Of a stretch of DNA of 64,000 bases, positions 45,351 to 56,731 are shown piece after piece. The stretch covers positions 252,589,956 through 252,653,955 of the forward strand of contig NC_081824.1 of the NCBI RefSeq assembly GCF_030867095.1. The letters are read 5' to 3'. Source of the stretch: Alligator mississippiensis. Its lineage: Eukaryota > Chordata > Crocodylia > Alligatoridae. Position 1 is the stretch's first letter; every line of letters starts with the position of its first letter. The position numbers and the translations under genes are program-made. The notes under the pieces were generated by a model, which worked only from the letters and a program-made list of their open reading frames with translations, was not told the DNA's origin and searched no databases.

Positions 45351-46395
45351 CTCCTGCCTAGAGAGAACAGCACACAGCTGAGACAGGATGGCTGAGAAGG
45401 TGCAGACAGCAGGGGAGAGTTGCTTTGTATACCAGTTCATGGGGAAGGTGTGCAGTAGGCCACAGTGCTGGCCTCCTACAAACCTGAATGGGAAAGTTCA
45501 AATGCCTGGCACACAAAGATTTGTCCTTGAAAGAGTTCAGCCTAGAGCTGGGTTGAAGGAGCTTAGGACTAATCCACAAGAGGACTGAGGGAAATAAAAT
45601 GGGACATGGATGGGGTTTGTGGGTCCCAAGCAAAAGCACCTTTGGATGATCCATAACAGTGCATAATTTCCAGAGAGGTTTGGTGCAATGGATTCTAAGC
45701 AGAGGCACTTCTCAGAGGAGCTGAGTATGGTGCCTATGCTGAGGAGAGGGCAACTTGTAAGATGCACCCCTGTCCCAAACATTTCCAACTAATTAGCTAC
45801 TTCAGTGCTGTCCAACTCGTGGCCCACCGGCCACATGCACCCCAGGTTCCTGGTCTAACTGCCACTCCCCCTATTGCTCTGACTCCAGCAGCAGCCAGGG
45901 GCTCTGGGCTTCCCCTCCACCCCTCTAGTCTTTGCTTCCTGTACTTGCTTCAGGAAGCAGTGCAGCACAGAGCAGGCCATGGTGCTGGAGGAGCCTGTAG
46001 CCAGAGAACTGAGGGTGGGGCTACCCACACACACAGTGCTGCTGGGGTTCATCCGCATAAGCGCAGCCCAGAGACCTGTGCCTCATAATACTGTAGCCTT
46101 CGTGGCATCTAGCCCTGTGGTATGGCCCATATGGGGTCCAGGCCTCAGTCACTTGCACATTGGACATCCTTGGCTCAGGTGTATCCCTGCCACTGAGCAA
46201 TCTGGCTGTGGTGGCTCCTCTTCACCACCTACATCTCACCATCCACTGTATACAAGCCTAGGAACCCAGCTCAGGGCTACAGATTCCGCTCCTGGGGCCA
46301 AAAGCGCAATGTTTAGGGACTGCAGTGCTGAGGGACAAAGCACACAAGCTCACAAACAAGTGTTTGCGACATTCTTATAATGGAAATACGTTTAA
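45351..46395. other. Intergenic stretch with a possible hAT-like piece
   Basis: From 45806, 'GTGCTGTCCAACTCGTGGCC' resembles a hAT terminus but no matching right end was identified. The rest is unassigned. Confidence 0.3.
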
Positions 46396-46888
46396 CCACA
46401 ACATTGCATTAGTAGGAGCAGCACATGAAGGTAAGTAATTATTCCCCTCTATTCTGCACTGGTGAAGCCACATCTGGAGTACTGTGTCCAGTTTTGGGCC
46501 CCTCACTATAGAAAGGATGTGGACAAGTCGAAGAGAGTCCAGAGGAGGGCAAAAAAAATGGTTTGGGGGGCACATGACTTATGCAGAGAGGCTGAGGAAA
46601 CTTGGCTTATTTAGTCTGGAGAAGAGAAGGGGGGAGGGGGTGTTGATAGCAATCTTCAACTACCTGCAGGAGGAGTCCAAAGATGATGGAGCTGGACTGT
46701 TCTCAGTGGTGGCAAATGACAGGACAAGGAGCAACAGTCTCAAGTTATAGCAAGGGAAGTTGAGGTTAGATATTAGGAAAAACTTTTCTTGCAAGGAGGG
46801 TAGTAAAGCACTGGAACAGGTTACCCAGAGAAGTTTTGGAATCTCCATCCTTGAAGGTTTTTAAGACCTGGCTAGACAAAGCCCTGAT
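46396..46888 (+). mobile_element. CR1 LINE 3' region, left part
   Basis: Starts 'TTGCATTAGTAGGAGCAGC', continues 'CTATTCTGCACTGGTGAAGC' and 'CACATCTGGAGTACTGTGTC', runs to 'GGCTAGACAAAGCCCTGAT' and stops. The final tail of the same copy is at 48312-48404, after the insertion. Confidence 0.85.
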
Positions 46889-47547
46889 CAGGGGCAGGTT
46901 AACGCACGGGCCCACAGGACCTGGGCTCAGGGGCCCTTGCCGATCAGAGCAAGGGCATGGACAGAGGCTGGGGCAGGGACCTACTATGTTCCCCAGCCTG
47001 CGAACCACTGGAGCTCCACTACATGTTAAACACATGAGAGCTGGTGGGAGGCAGCGGCTGGGAACTTGTCTGACCACTCCATGGGGATGGCCAGGGTGAC
47101 GTGGCAGCAAGGATCCCTACCACGTCTGCCTTTCACTGCTCAGCTGATCTGTCTCTCTCCTGTCCCTGAGTCTGAAAGGAGCCTGATCCTGCCATCCCTC
47201 CCTCCCAAGGGTCACGTTGCAGGGCAGGCAGGCAGCTTGGGACAGGTTGCCGTGCCACTCACAGTTGATGCAGAGTGTGCGTGTGTATGTTTGGGAGGGG
47301 AGGTGCAACCTCAAACCAACCCCAAACTATGCCAGATCCTCCCATGGGGCAGCATGTAGTGCTTTCGTCCAGCTGCCAAGGGCTGCTTTGGGCACAGAGA
47401 AGGGGAATCCCACTGCCCCCAGGGTGCTTTCTGCAGTTCGCAACCTCAGATAAGGCTACTGGTAGAGAGGGGTCTGCAGCTCTCCTAAGCGATGGCAGCT
47501 TGTGTAGGGAAGTGTGAGCTCTTCGAAGGGGTGATTAGATATAGACC

Positions 47548-47580
<33 letters not shown>

Positions 47581-48311
47581 GGAGAGATACATTATATATA
47601 AAGAAAAATACTGTGTATGTGTGTGTTTGTGTGTATGCATACATCTATATAGATATCTATATATAGAGAGAGACAGGTATAGAGAGACACACACACGTGT
47701 GTGCGTGTGTATATCAATATATTTATACATTCTGGTTACATAAGTATGCAATGGTAGCATTAAAACACAGATGTAATATAACAGAAAAAGCTTTACAGCA
47801 TATGATGTTTAGCACATGTTTAAAGTTTCAGGAATGATTAAAAAAACATTGAGATGTACTGTGTAGGCCTACCGCTTTACTTTAATTGCAAGAATCTCTA
47901 ATGGTATTCTTAGACTTATACTCAAGTCTATAGCTATGACCTGTTTTTATTTTGTAGTAGTTTACCATAGCGTAGGTACAATGTAAAATGTATATTTAAA
48001 AAAAAAATAGTCAAGAGTCTACACGACCATTATACTAAAACATCTTTCCTTTCAGGTTATTATACATTTATGGTGATCCCATGCATCTGAGTTATTTTCC
48101 TAAAGCAGTTGTTTTATGCAGTATTGTGTGTGGCAAAACTGAGCAGTTAATTTCAACATCACATGTTGTGCTTTATTTATTAATGCACCATGTAAACATT
48201 TAATGTGTCTACTTATTAATGCTTTTTGATACATTCATGTTTATAACGGGGTGTGGAGGGCCTCCAATTTTCTGTTTGCGCAGGGCCCCAATAAATCTGA
48301 ACCCACCAATG
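46889..48311. mobile_element. DNA element inserted in the CR1
   Basis: Left end CAGGGGCAGGTTAACGCAC; right end, on the complement, CATTGGTGGGTTCAGATTT. These are inverted-repeat-like ends seen in hAT elements ('CAGTGGCGGGTT' type). The segment separates the two halves of one CR1 3' end. The interior has a GC-rich left part, a CTGT microsatellite and an AT-rich right part; no transposase was seen. Target duplication unclear. Confidence 0.65.
47547..47580 (+). repeat. (CTGT)n microsatellite
   Basis: About 8.5 perfect units, followed by TA- and GT-rich repeats to about 47720. Confidence 0.95.
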
Positions 48312-48404
48312 GATGCTCTAGTTGGGTCCAGCTTTGAGCAGGGGGTTGGACTAGGTGCCCTCCTGAGGTCCCTTTTAACCCTCATTTTAAATTATTCTAT
48401 GTCA
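48312..48404 (+). mobile_element. CR1 LINE tail, right part of the split copy
   Basis: 'GATGCTCTAGTTGGGTCCAG', then 'GGGGGTTGGACTAGGTGCC' and 'CTGAGGTCCCTTTTAACCC', ending TTATTCTATG: a standard CR1 3' terminus. Confidence 0.9.
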
Positions 48405-49546
48405 TCCTAAGGCAAAAGAGGGTAGGGCTTTGCTGCACCCCAGCTGCTCCATAGTAACACCTTACATGCAGGCTTTCCCCCTATGGCAAGTAAAAGTTAT
48501 GGTAATATGAAAGCTTAGCTTTCATTTACTAAGAGGCAAGGACAGGTTTGTAGGGAATTGCTGTAAAGCAGCTGATGCCAGGAGATGTCCCAGCCTCCTT
48601 TGCACCATAGCAATCTGTTCATGCTTCTACCATCTGGGCAATGATATACCTAAGTCCCTTTAAAAATCAGGGCCTTATTGTACAACTAAGTGAGGTGTGC
48701 ATACACTCCCACAAATGTGAAAGGCATAGGATATTCCAGTGGTCCTGATTTGCTGAAATCAAAACCAGTTTCCTCCAGAGGCCTGGTGTCACTCCCCAGT
48801 GAGCACTGTGTTGTAGTTAAAGTGGATTTTTAAACCTAGTGCTTTAAGAATTGACACAACACTTGGTTGATGAATAGCAGAAAGGCTTGCTTTAATAACT
48901 ACCAACAAGCTATAAAACTAAATGACAGAAAAAGACTCTCTCTTAATATTCAGTGCATGAGCTATTACAGTCTTCGTATTATTTTTGCAGCAAGAGATTT
49001 TTACCCAAGCAGACAGGAAGCAGTTCTTTCTTTATAGCTTCAACAGAGTGTGGGTCCTTCACTTGTGTGTTGGGTGCAAGATGGCTTCTTGATCTTCCCT
49101 GGACTGCACACCATGCTAGCAGTTCTGTCTTGCTTTTTATACTGTTTTAAGTGTATAGCTTCAAAGCATTTTTCCTTGATGGCTGGCCAATTAAAGTCTC
49201 AACAAAACAGGGAGGAAAAGGATGCCCATCACATTACAATTGTTAAATTGCCTGGCTCCTCTTTTTTGATTTGTTCAGGTGTGAAGACTTATGTTTCTTG
49301 CAGCTACTGACTAGCTCAGCAATTAAATGTGATGGGTCTTGAGTGGCTGAACAGGATACCTAGAAGTATTGGTTGCTGGACCTGTCTTTGGGTATTTGTT
49401 TAATAATGGGGCAAATGTGCAATAGCTGGTACTGGTGATGATCTATTTACAAAACTCCAGACAGACATTGAATGATTGAGATATTTGTAACACCCTAGAC
49501 AGTGGATGTCTGTTTTGAGAAATATGAAGATGCGTTTAGCAAGACA
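48405..49546. other. Intergenic stretch, nothing recognised
   Basis: No recognisable gene or repeat. Confidence 0.4.
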
Positions 49547-49688
49547 GGGGTGTAGGTTGTAGCTGTGTTGGTCTAAGGACATAGGCAGACAAGGTTCCTT
49601 GGGTGAATCTGATATCTTTTATTAGACCAACCCAAATGGTTAGAGAATAGTTATTAAGCAAGCTTTCAGGTTCAAAAACCCTTCATCA

Positions 49689-50312
49689 TGTCAGAGCTGA
49701 TTTGGATCAGTGCTTTGACACAGTGGAACTTTCCAGCACAAGACACGGTAAGGCAGGGGAATTCTCGGCATGGTGAAGAGTTCCGGCGAGGATAGAGTTC
49801 CCGCCGAGGAAATGCAGATTTGCATAACACGATTGGCCGATGTTAAATTATTCCCACGTGGCGGCTGGCAATTGGCTCGCTAGCTGTATAAATGCTTGGG
49901 GGTATTTCCGCCCTAGTTGGAGAACTCTGCGATTCCCCCTGGAGTGGAACTCCGGCAGCTTGATCACCTGCCAATGATCACCCCGTCGACGAAGCCTTAC
50001 GACGTATCTTCCGTGTTGCATGCCCGAGTTAGACCCAAGCTACCCAGTCTACAAGAGCTCCTCAATTAGCGACTAGAGATTAGAATTGTTGCAACTACGA
50101 TTGAAGTGTGAAGTCACTTCTTGCCTGCACTGTATACGACTCTACAGTGTAAGTAAAGCCATCTCTGTTTTTCCAATTGATACGTGTCTCGTCTGTGCCT
50201 AATTCCACTCTGGTGATAGAGAGTACCCATCTGCCCGTCACGGGATCGCAGCTGCAACCCCAGCTAGTGTTCCCGAGGGTTCCCGATCCTCGATTCCCCC
50301 TTGGCCCCCACA
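49689..50312 (+). mobile_element. Solo LTR (endogenous retrovirus or LTR retrotransposon), 624 bp
   Basis: Begins TGTCAGAG, ends CCCCCACA, flanked by the 5-bp duplication CATCA (49684-49688 and 50313-50317). CCAAT-like ATTGG boxes precede a TATA box (TATAAAT, 49887-49893); an AGTAAA at 50152-50157 may serve for polyadenylation. No internal viral genes. Orientation plus from these signals. Viral class not decided. Confidence 0.88.
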
Positions 50313-50314
50313 CA

Positions 50315-50380
50315 TCAGGCTAAGGAAGTTTCAGCAGTTGGTGTGTGCACACACCAACTGCTGAAACTTCCTTAGCCTGA
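50315..50380. repeat. Perfect 66-bp palindrome
   Basis: Two 33-base arms with no loop and no mismatch, centred on GTGTGTG|CACACAC between 50347 and 50348. It is the junction of the two PLE copies. Confidence 0.97.
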
Positions 50381-50493
50381 CAAAGGGTTTTTGAACCCGA
50401 AAGTTTGCTTAATAACTATTCTCCAACCATTTGGGTTGGTCTAATAAAAGATATCAGATTCACTCAAGGAACCTTGTCTGCCTTTAGCAAGGC

Positions 50494-51955
50494 ATGCATT
50501 TGTCAGGTACAAGGCATCTTTCCTGTATTCAGTGCACCTTTTACAGGTTTTGTTTGAAATGTATATTTAGTCTTTTGTCTTCTTTAGTTGCCAGTTCAAT
50601 TGAAACGTATATGTAGTTTCCTTGCCTTCTCTAGTTACGCTAGCTCAGCCTCTCCTGCTTTCTTAGCTTGGATATACACATGTAACGAGTGTGTCAGGTC
50701 TCTGCCAACAATTTTCATTTTCATCACTCTTATTATTTTATGGCATGGGTCTGGTATTAGGTTCCCCAAGCTTCACTTTCTTTATGCCTAATGGGTTGCA
50801 ACTGTAGTGGAGACTTGATTTTTCTTGTGGCAGACTTGTCACCACAATCCAGTCGTGCCCCAACCACTGTCTTACATTTTTGTGCAAGAGGCACTGTCCA
50901 AGCTTTCACAGCCATCACACTATTTGCATGCTAAACCACATCTTTCAGCTCTCAACCAATTTTGAGAGGTATTTTCCTCTATCTCCTCACCCTGCCAAAG
51001 CACAAATACATTAACCTCTGAGCACATTGCAAGGCAAAAATATTTCTCCAGGGTACCTAAGACATTTGTTGGTGGGTGGGGAGTTTATGCTTTTTAACAA
51101 TTCATGCTTTTTTACAGTTAGATTGAACCTGTTTCTAGACAACTCTATTTTTGTACTCTTGTAAATGGAACATATGCATAAAATCAAGGCAATGTGTTTT
51201 TCTCACATTACTTTAGTCCTAACTTAGCCAGACTTTTTCATTGTAATGTTATAGTTTATGGGCTTTTTATAACACTAGAAAAAATTGCATTTTAACTATA
51301 CCAATATGTAACATGGCAAAATATCCATAATCTGGATACATTTTACCAATATAAAAAGTGCTTGTGTTATTATGACTGGCTCCTGTTTGGGAAATGACGT
51401 AAGGTGTAAGACACTGTCCTAAAGGGATAACTGTGTCTACGTGCTAGCTAATGCTGAGAGGTGTCTGTATAAGGCAGACAGAACAGTGTCCACTTACGGC
51501 TTTTTGGAGCTAATCAACAGGTCAGCTGGTAATGTCCCTCTGTTCCTTCCTTGGAAAAAGTTGTTTAAGAAGAGTTTGAACTAAGGACAGAGGCTTTTGT
51601 TTTCTTGATGGGGTGCTAAACTCGTGTGTTGTCAACTCCCTGCTGGCTCCCTCAATGGTCAGGAGCAGCAAGGAGGGAAACCCATCAGAGGGGCCTGGCC
51701 ATGCCCCCTCCCCACAGCTCAGCCCTGTGGAAGAAAGGGAGGACTGCTCTAGTGCCCCCTGGCTTATAGCCTGAGCCACTGCAGGCATGTGCTGGCATTT
51801 CCTCAGTCCAGAGGGAATATCTGTGTTGTTGCAAACCAGTTGAGCCTAGCCAGGTTAGACTAACTTGCAAAGATTGAATCAATTCAGGCTCAGGCTTTTT
51901 GAACGTCTGTCCCTGGCCCTAGGGAATCACTGCTCCTTCATATCCTTTGCCGGGG
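50494..51955. other. Intergenic stretch; MITE-like end near 51880-51926
   Basis: 'GGCTTTTTGAACGTCTGTCC' at about 51892 matches the right end of the MITE at 12709-12960. No partner end found. The remainder is unassigned. Confidence 0.35.
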
Positions 51956-53054
51956 TGTGACGGCCAGAACCAGAGGGATTAATAAGCAATAAATATGTAC
52001 TTCTTGGAGTCATTTGGTATTTTGCCTAACAGGTAATATTAGCTAATATAAACCTTGTAAGTTCGTAAACTGCAAATGTAACTTGTCTGTCGTAAGTTTA
52101 ACCAAAATGATAAAACTAACTGTTCGTATTAATTGTGGAACTGACTGGGCCCCAAAGGTGAAGCTGTAGCTGCAAGATTAGCTGACCTAACAGTTTTTGC
52201 TCAGGGTTCAGCCTTGATGATAAAAACTGGTTCCAACCACCTGGCATACCCAACACATTCCAGGAAAGAATGTCCCAAGAAAGCATATTCAGAGAAACCT
52301 AAAAGGGTTGGGCTTAGGCGGAGTAATGTCAATTTCAAACCTAAAAGTGCTGCATTGTAATTTGCTTATTGGATAAACCCAAGTCTAGGTAGTAACCTTT
52401 TATGATAATTTTAACACCTTTCAATCCCCTAGGGTAACAGCTATAGGGCAAGATTGTGAGTGGCTCTAAAGCCAACAGATTAGCATAAGACTAGGTATAA
52501 AAAACCACGTGTGTCAGGTGACCAGCAGGAGGGAGGGAACAGAACAGTCATTGCTGTTCCAAGCCTGGACTCTGGACTCCCAGTGTGAGTGAGGATCAGA
52601 TCCTGATCAAGGGATCTTCCCTGGTAATCCCTCTGACAGCATCGATTGGGATGCTTGATTTAGCTGGAATCACTTGGCACGCACCCAGCATCAAGGGACT
52701 ATCAATAAGTTGCCAACCCATGTCTGTCTATCTGTTGTTTTGAACAGCCCAGCGGCTGATACCCTCACAGTGCCCAGTTGGCCTGCGACAGAATTGATCC
52801 ATCTATCTGTTGTTATTATCTGTTGTTATTATTTACTATTAGCTCTTTAATACTGCATTATCTGCTTATTGCATTTATCTTTCTGTTAACTGTCATGTGT
52901 GTAAGCTATAATAAACTTGCCTTTGCTTCACTCCCAATTTTGCCTCCTTGATCCAAAACTGAACTGAACAGCCCCATGGCTGATACCCTCGCAGCACCCA
53001 GCTGGCCTGCGATAGAATTGATACACTCACAGTGCCCAGCTGGTCTGTGAGACA
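51956..53054 (+). mobile_element. Solo LTR, about 1.1 kb, probable endogenous retrovirus
   Basis: Begins TGTGACGGCC and ends GTGAGACA, flanked by GGGG on both sides (51952-51955, 53055-53058), a 4-bp duplication as made by gammaretrovirus-like elements, though GGGG is low-information. TATA box near 52496 (TATAAAAAA), AATAAA at 52910-52915. Between about 52746 and 53050 a 55-bp unit ('GGCTGATACCCTC.CAG', 'GGCCTGCGA.AGAATTGAT') is repeated two to three times. No coding region. Confidence 0.75.
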
Positions 53055-53404
53055 GGGGTCATCAGTGCTCTGCCACTAGGGCTCCCAGCTCTAGCTTTGC
53101 TGGGGGTCACCATCACTGAGGATCTGCTATTCCTCACCACTCCTCATTACATTACTTATGCAACCCCAGCTATCTTAGACCCTGAGCTACTCAGAGATTT
53201 CCATGCCTTTTTAACACAGTGAAAATAATGATTCTATCTGAACCCACTACAGAGACTTGTTCTTACAGACACTTTTCCTTGAGGACTTTGATAATTAACT
53301 GAATAATAATAATAACTGCAATACTGATGTAATCTTTTTTATGGTATATCTAGCTTTTCAAACTATATCTAACTGAATACTTAAGGCAACTTACTGGTGC
53401 TGGG
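53055..53404. other. Intergenic stretch, nothing recognised
   Basis: Short unassigned segment between the two LTR-like units. Confidence 0.4.
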
Positions 53405-53860
53405 AGGGGTGTGGTATGTGTGTGTTAAGAGATGCTTGCAGAGCACAGCGTGTGGGATGCGGAGGATTCCTGGAATGCCTCCCTAACACCAGCAGGATAA
53501 TGTCTCCCTGACACCTGTAAGATAGCAAGAAGTTCAGAAAAAGGTCTCATTATAATGCTAAAAATCATACCCCTGGGCAGAGCAAAAGTATGTTAATGAA
53601 ACATATATGTATGTAAATTAAATACATGGCTAAAACATAGGTACACTTGCAAACATGTATAAAAGGTACCCAAAGGTAGAAACCGGTGTGCTTGTTTTGC
53701 GAACGATTGCCAAGCACCCCTCTCTGCGCAGACTTGAAACAATAAAGATTAAGTTGGATCCTCCACCCCTGTGTGTTTACTGGCAAAAGCGCACTGGGCA
53801 CGAACTCACACTGTCCTTTGGAGACAACAATACCATCAAAAGAGTAACTTGTATCTGGAT
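53405..53860 (+). mobile_element. LTR-like unit
   Basis: A TATA box (TATAAAAG, 53658-53665) is followed 80 bp later by AATAAAG (53741-53747) in a GT/CT-rich context, the spacing expected of U3-R-U5. Candidate ends are TGTGGTATG near 53411 and ...ACAACA near 53831. No target duplication found. Confidence 0.45.
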
Positions 53861-55937
53861 CCTTTCCTGCTTCTTATACATTGTCTCAACACTGGAACTG
53901 AGGGCCACATCATTGCAGATCTCTGCAGAGGTCACAGTGAGTGCTGACCCCTAAGTGACCTTTGTGCAATTAGTTGCAACATTTGCTAGCCTACAGACTT
54001 CAGCATGAGGCCTGTGGCCCCAAAAAGCTAGTCAACTTGGCAATTTACATTTGCACACTTTACCCAAAACAGAAAAAGGCTACATCCAAATAGCTTGCCA
54101 AACTTCTGAATTTATGTACTAATGAGAGCAGGGGCAGATCAAGGGGGTACAGTGGTGTAATTGCATCCCCCCTTTGATCCTTGGTCCACCCAAGTTTAAA
54201 ACCAACTGTCTGGCAATGACAGCAGCATTCTGTTCAGGCAGCAGCGAGGGAGTCAAGTTACTTCTTATCTCTTTACAATCTTACTGGTTCTTTTTAATCT
54301 CTTTATTCCACAGGTGTTAATGACCCTCTATCATTCTTAATGGTGTCAATGTTCCACTAATCAGTCTATTCTTTCTTCTACAATTCTGCTGTCTGTTAGC
54401 TGCTCTGGTAATGTAGCACCTACTTCACAGCCCTGAAAACTGTTTTTAACTCTAGCTAAACACATAACTTAGATGTGGAAACATTAACTCAGGTGAGCAT
54501 AAAGTCAGGTGTGGAGACAGCTTTCAGTGAAGTTTTGGATGCACTGTCAAGATGTTCAAGAAGAAAGCTAGATATTGCTTTATTAATCTGAAAAAGATGT
54601 ACATTTAATTCTAATGACGACAGAAGTAATTAAACAATGTTTTGGGAGGGTGGGGCCTAATTTGTTGTATTTTTATACATAATATATGATATAGCAAATT
54701 AACACACATTCCAATTAAGTTATATTTGTTTTTGCTTTGATCTTAAACTGAGTAATATAGCCTTAGGCCCCTAGCTTTTTAGAAAACCTTCTAGTTTCCT
54801 TTTAGTTGGAAAAAAATGTATGATGTGCTATATGCAATGATGTACTACACCATCTGCACCTCCACCATTTTCAAAATCCTAGATCCCCCACTAGGGAATG
54901 AGGGTATGCAGAAAAGGAACACAACACACAGAATTATAGTAACATACACAGCCAAAGTAGAATATATATAACAAGCAGGGTTAGATGTGTACTTGCAAAG
55001 CACTTGACAGTGCGTAATCAATGCTGCTAGAAATACAGGCTTGTTTTAGCTGAAAAGGGGAAGGATGATATAATTGGTTTCCGTTCAGTGGTCTGTTATG
55101 CTGTGAAGAACGAATAGTCATAGCTGCTATAGCTGTGCTGTTGCTATGAAAGCACAATTATTTTTAATTAGAAAAATGTTTATGATACTCCAACAAATAT
55201 TCTTTACTCATCAAGTAGTCTAATCAGTGGGACTTAGCTGCATAAGGCAAGCCAGAGTCTGCCCTTTAATGTATAAACTTCGCCATTGTTTCATGTTGAC
55301 CAGGGAAGCAGTCTTGTGCTTGCAGCAGAAATAGGTAGGAAGGAAGTCCTTGATGGTATGACTAGATCTTTCTAGGATCATTTAAAATCCCTTTCGGAGA
55401 CAATTTTCAAAACACAGGTGCCTAAAATTAGGGCCCCTAAGTGTTAAGTGCTTGCAGCTGTCACAAAAGCCAAGGGGATGGTAGGTGCCAGTTCCTTAGG
55501 ATCAGGCTTTATATATATGGGCATATCTGGGTGAATGGAAGTAGAGTAGGACCTCTCAGGAGTGTTCCAAGCCCATGTCTTATTGTAGGCTGCAAATGTG
55601 GTCAGTAACTGAAAAACCACAACAGGTCCACATTGCAGGCATAGTATGTGCCTCAGTTATGGATTACATGTACTTCATCTTCTACATCTCAAAGTGCTCA
55701 ATGTACAGTCAAATAAGCAGTAGCCAAGGGAAATAGAATAAAATCTGTTAGGCAAGACCGCTAATATCAGTTTTTCTGAGGTGCTCCAGCATTGGAGGGT
55801 TCCCAACCAGCCTCTTGCCTGCTTTTGCTTTTGGTGGGTGTTGAAACTGCTTGGATCGGGGTGCTCTGAGGCAGTTGCCTACAACAAGCCTCCTGGAGCT
55901 CAGGTGTGACACAGAAAGAAAAACTAAAATTCATGTT
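53861..55937. other. Intergenic stretch, nothing recognised
   Basis: AT-rich, no gene or known repeat recognised. Confidence 0.4.
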
Positions 55938-56221
55938 CAGTGCCATAGCAAGTGGGGGGAGGGGGAACAAGACAAAAGCCTCGGGTGCCAAAGTGAAGGT
56001 CACCAACAGGCACTGCCCAGCTGGGGCAGGGCATGGGATGGAGTCACAAGAGGCTTGTTTGAGGGAGCATGGGGATGGGGGAAGGGTGGCTCCTGCTGCT
56101 GTGTGCACTTCCAGGCAAGCATAGGGGAGGGGTGGTGTGCCCCCTGGATCTGTGTGCAGGGCAAGGGTGGGCTGCTGCTGCGGGCTTGTCCTTGGCACCA
56201 AGCTTCGTTGCTATGCCACTG
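55938..56221. mobile_element. hAT-type MITE, internally related to the element at 36059
   Basis: Termini CAGTGCCATAGCAA and TTCGTTGCTATGCCACTG. The GC-rich core ('GGCATGGGATGGAG', 'GTGCCCCCTGGATCTGTG') matches the core of the 36059 element ('GGCATGGGATGGAGC', 'GTGCCCCCTGGATTTGTG'). Flanks TTCATGTT and TTAGTGCT agree at 5 of 8. Confidence 0.75.
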
Positions 56222-56731
56222 TTAGTGCTGTGCGCCAAAAGCTCAGATAGGTTTACTGTCTTTTAGGACAGTAGCTAGCAGGTCTGCATAGCAATCAGCC
56301 CGGCTCAGCAAAACTGCCCAGGCAATGCTAAGTTATGCATTGCATGCACAGGCTCTCCCCCCCCCCCAAGTTGCTACAAAAGGGCAAGGCTTACAACCCC
56401 TATATTTATAGCCTAAATGCCCCCACTGTGGGCCAGCTGTTATTGATCTCTCACTGTCTATTTGTCCCTTTTTACTAGTCTTTTTGCCAAGGCCAGGCAC
56501 CTGCAGCTCAGTCCTTGCCAACTGCATGTCCCTCCTTCCGTTTGGGCACTCTCCAAACTCACTCTCTGCTGAGGCTGGGTTTTTCTAGTTCACCCTCTTA
56601 CTGAATTTGAGTATCTTCAGCCTGCTGAGGACAACCCACCTCTTGTTATCTCTACTTTAGTGAATTGTAACTTTTATTCCCCAATTTGTTCAGCTATTGT
56701 TTCTTACTTTGAATTAGCCTTTTCCCTCACA
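56222..56731. other. Intergenic stretch, nothing recognised
   Basis: Contains a C-rich run near 56358-56368. No gene recognised. Confidence 0.4.

Larger units (their letters stand above)
49549..50493. mobile_element. Penelope-like element 3' ends joined as a palindrome, split by a solo LTR
   Basis: Left arm 49549-49688 ('GTTGTAGCTGTGTTGGTCTA', 'ATCTTTTATTAGACCAACCC') and right arm about 50348-50493 are inverted copies of the PLE tail seen with its endonuclease at 56732-58715. Removing the LTR and one duplicated CATCA makes the left arm continue into 50315-50347, giving an inverted repeat of about 160-bp arms with no loop. Confidence 0.85.

Noticed and set aside
45762..46380. Overlapping plus-strand open frames
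   Set aside because: No domain, mixed with repeat-like sequence; no splice structure that makes sense.
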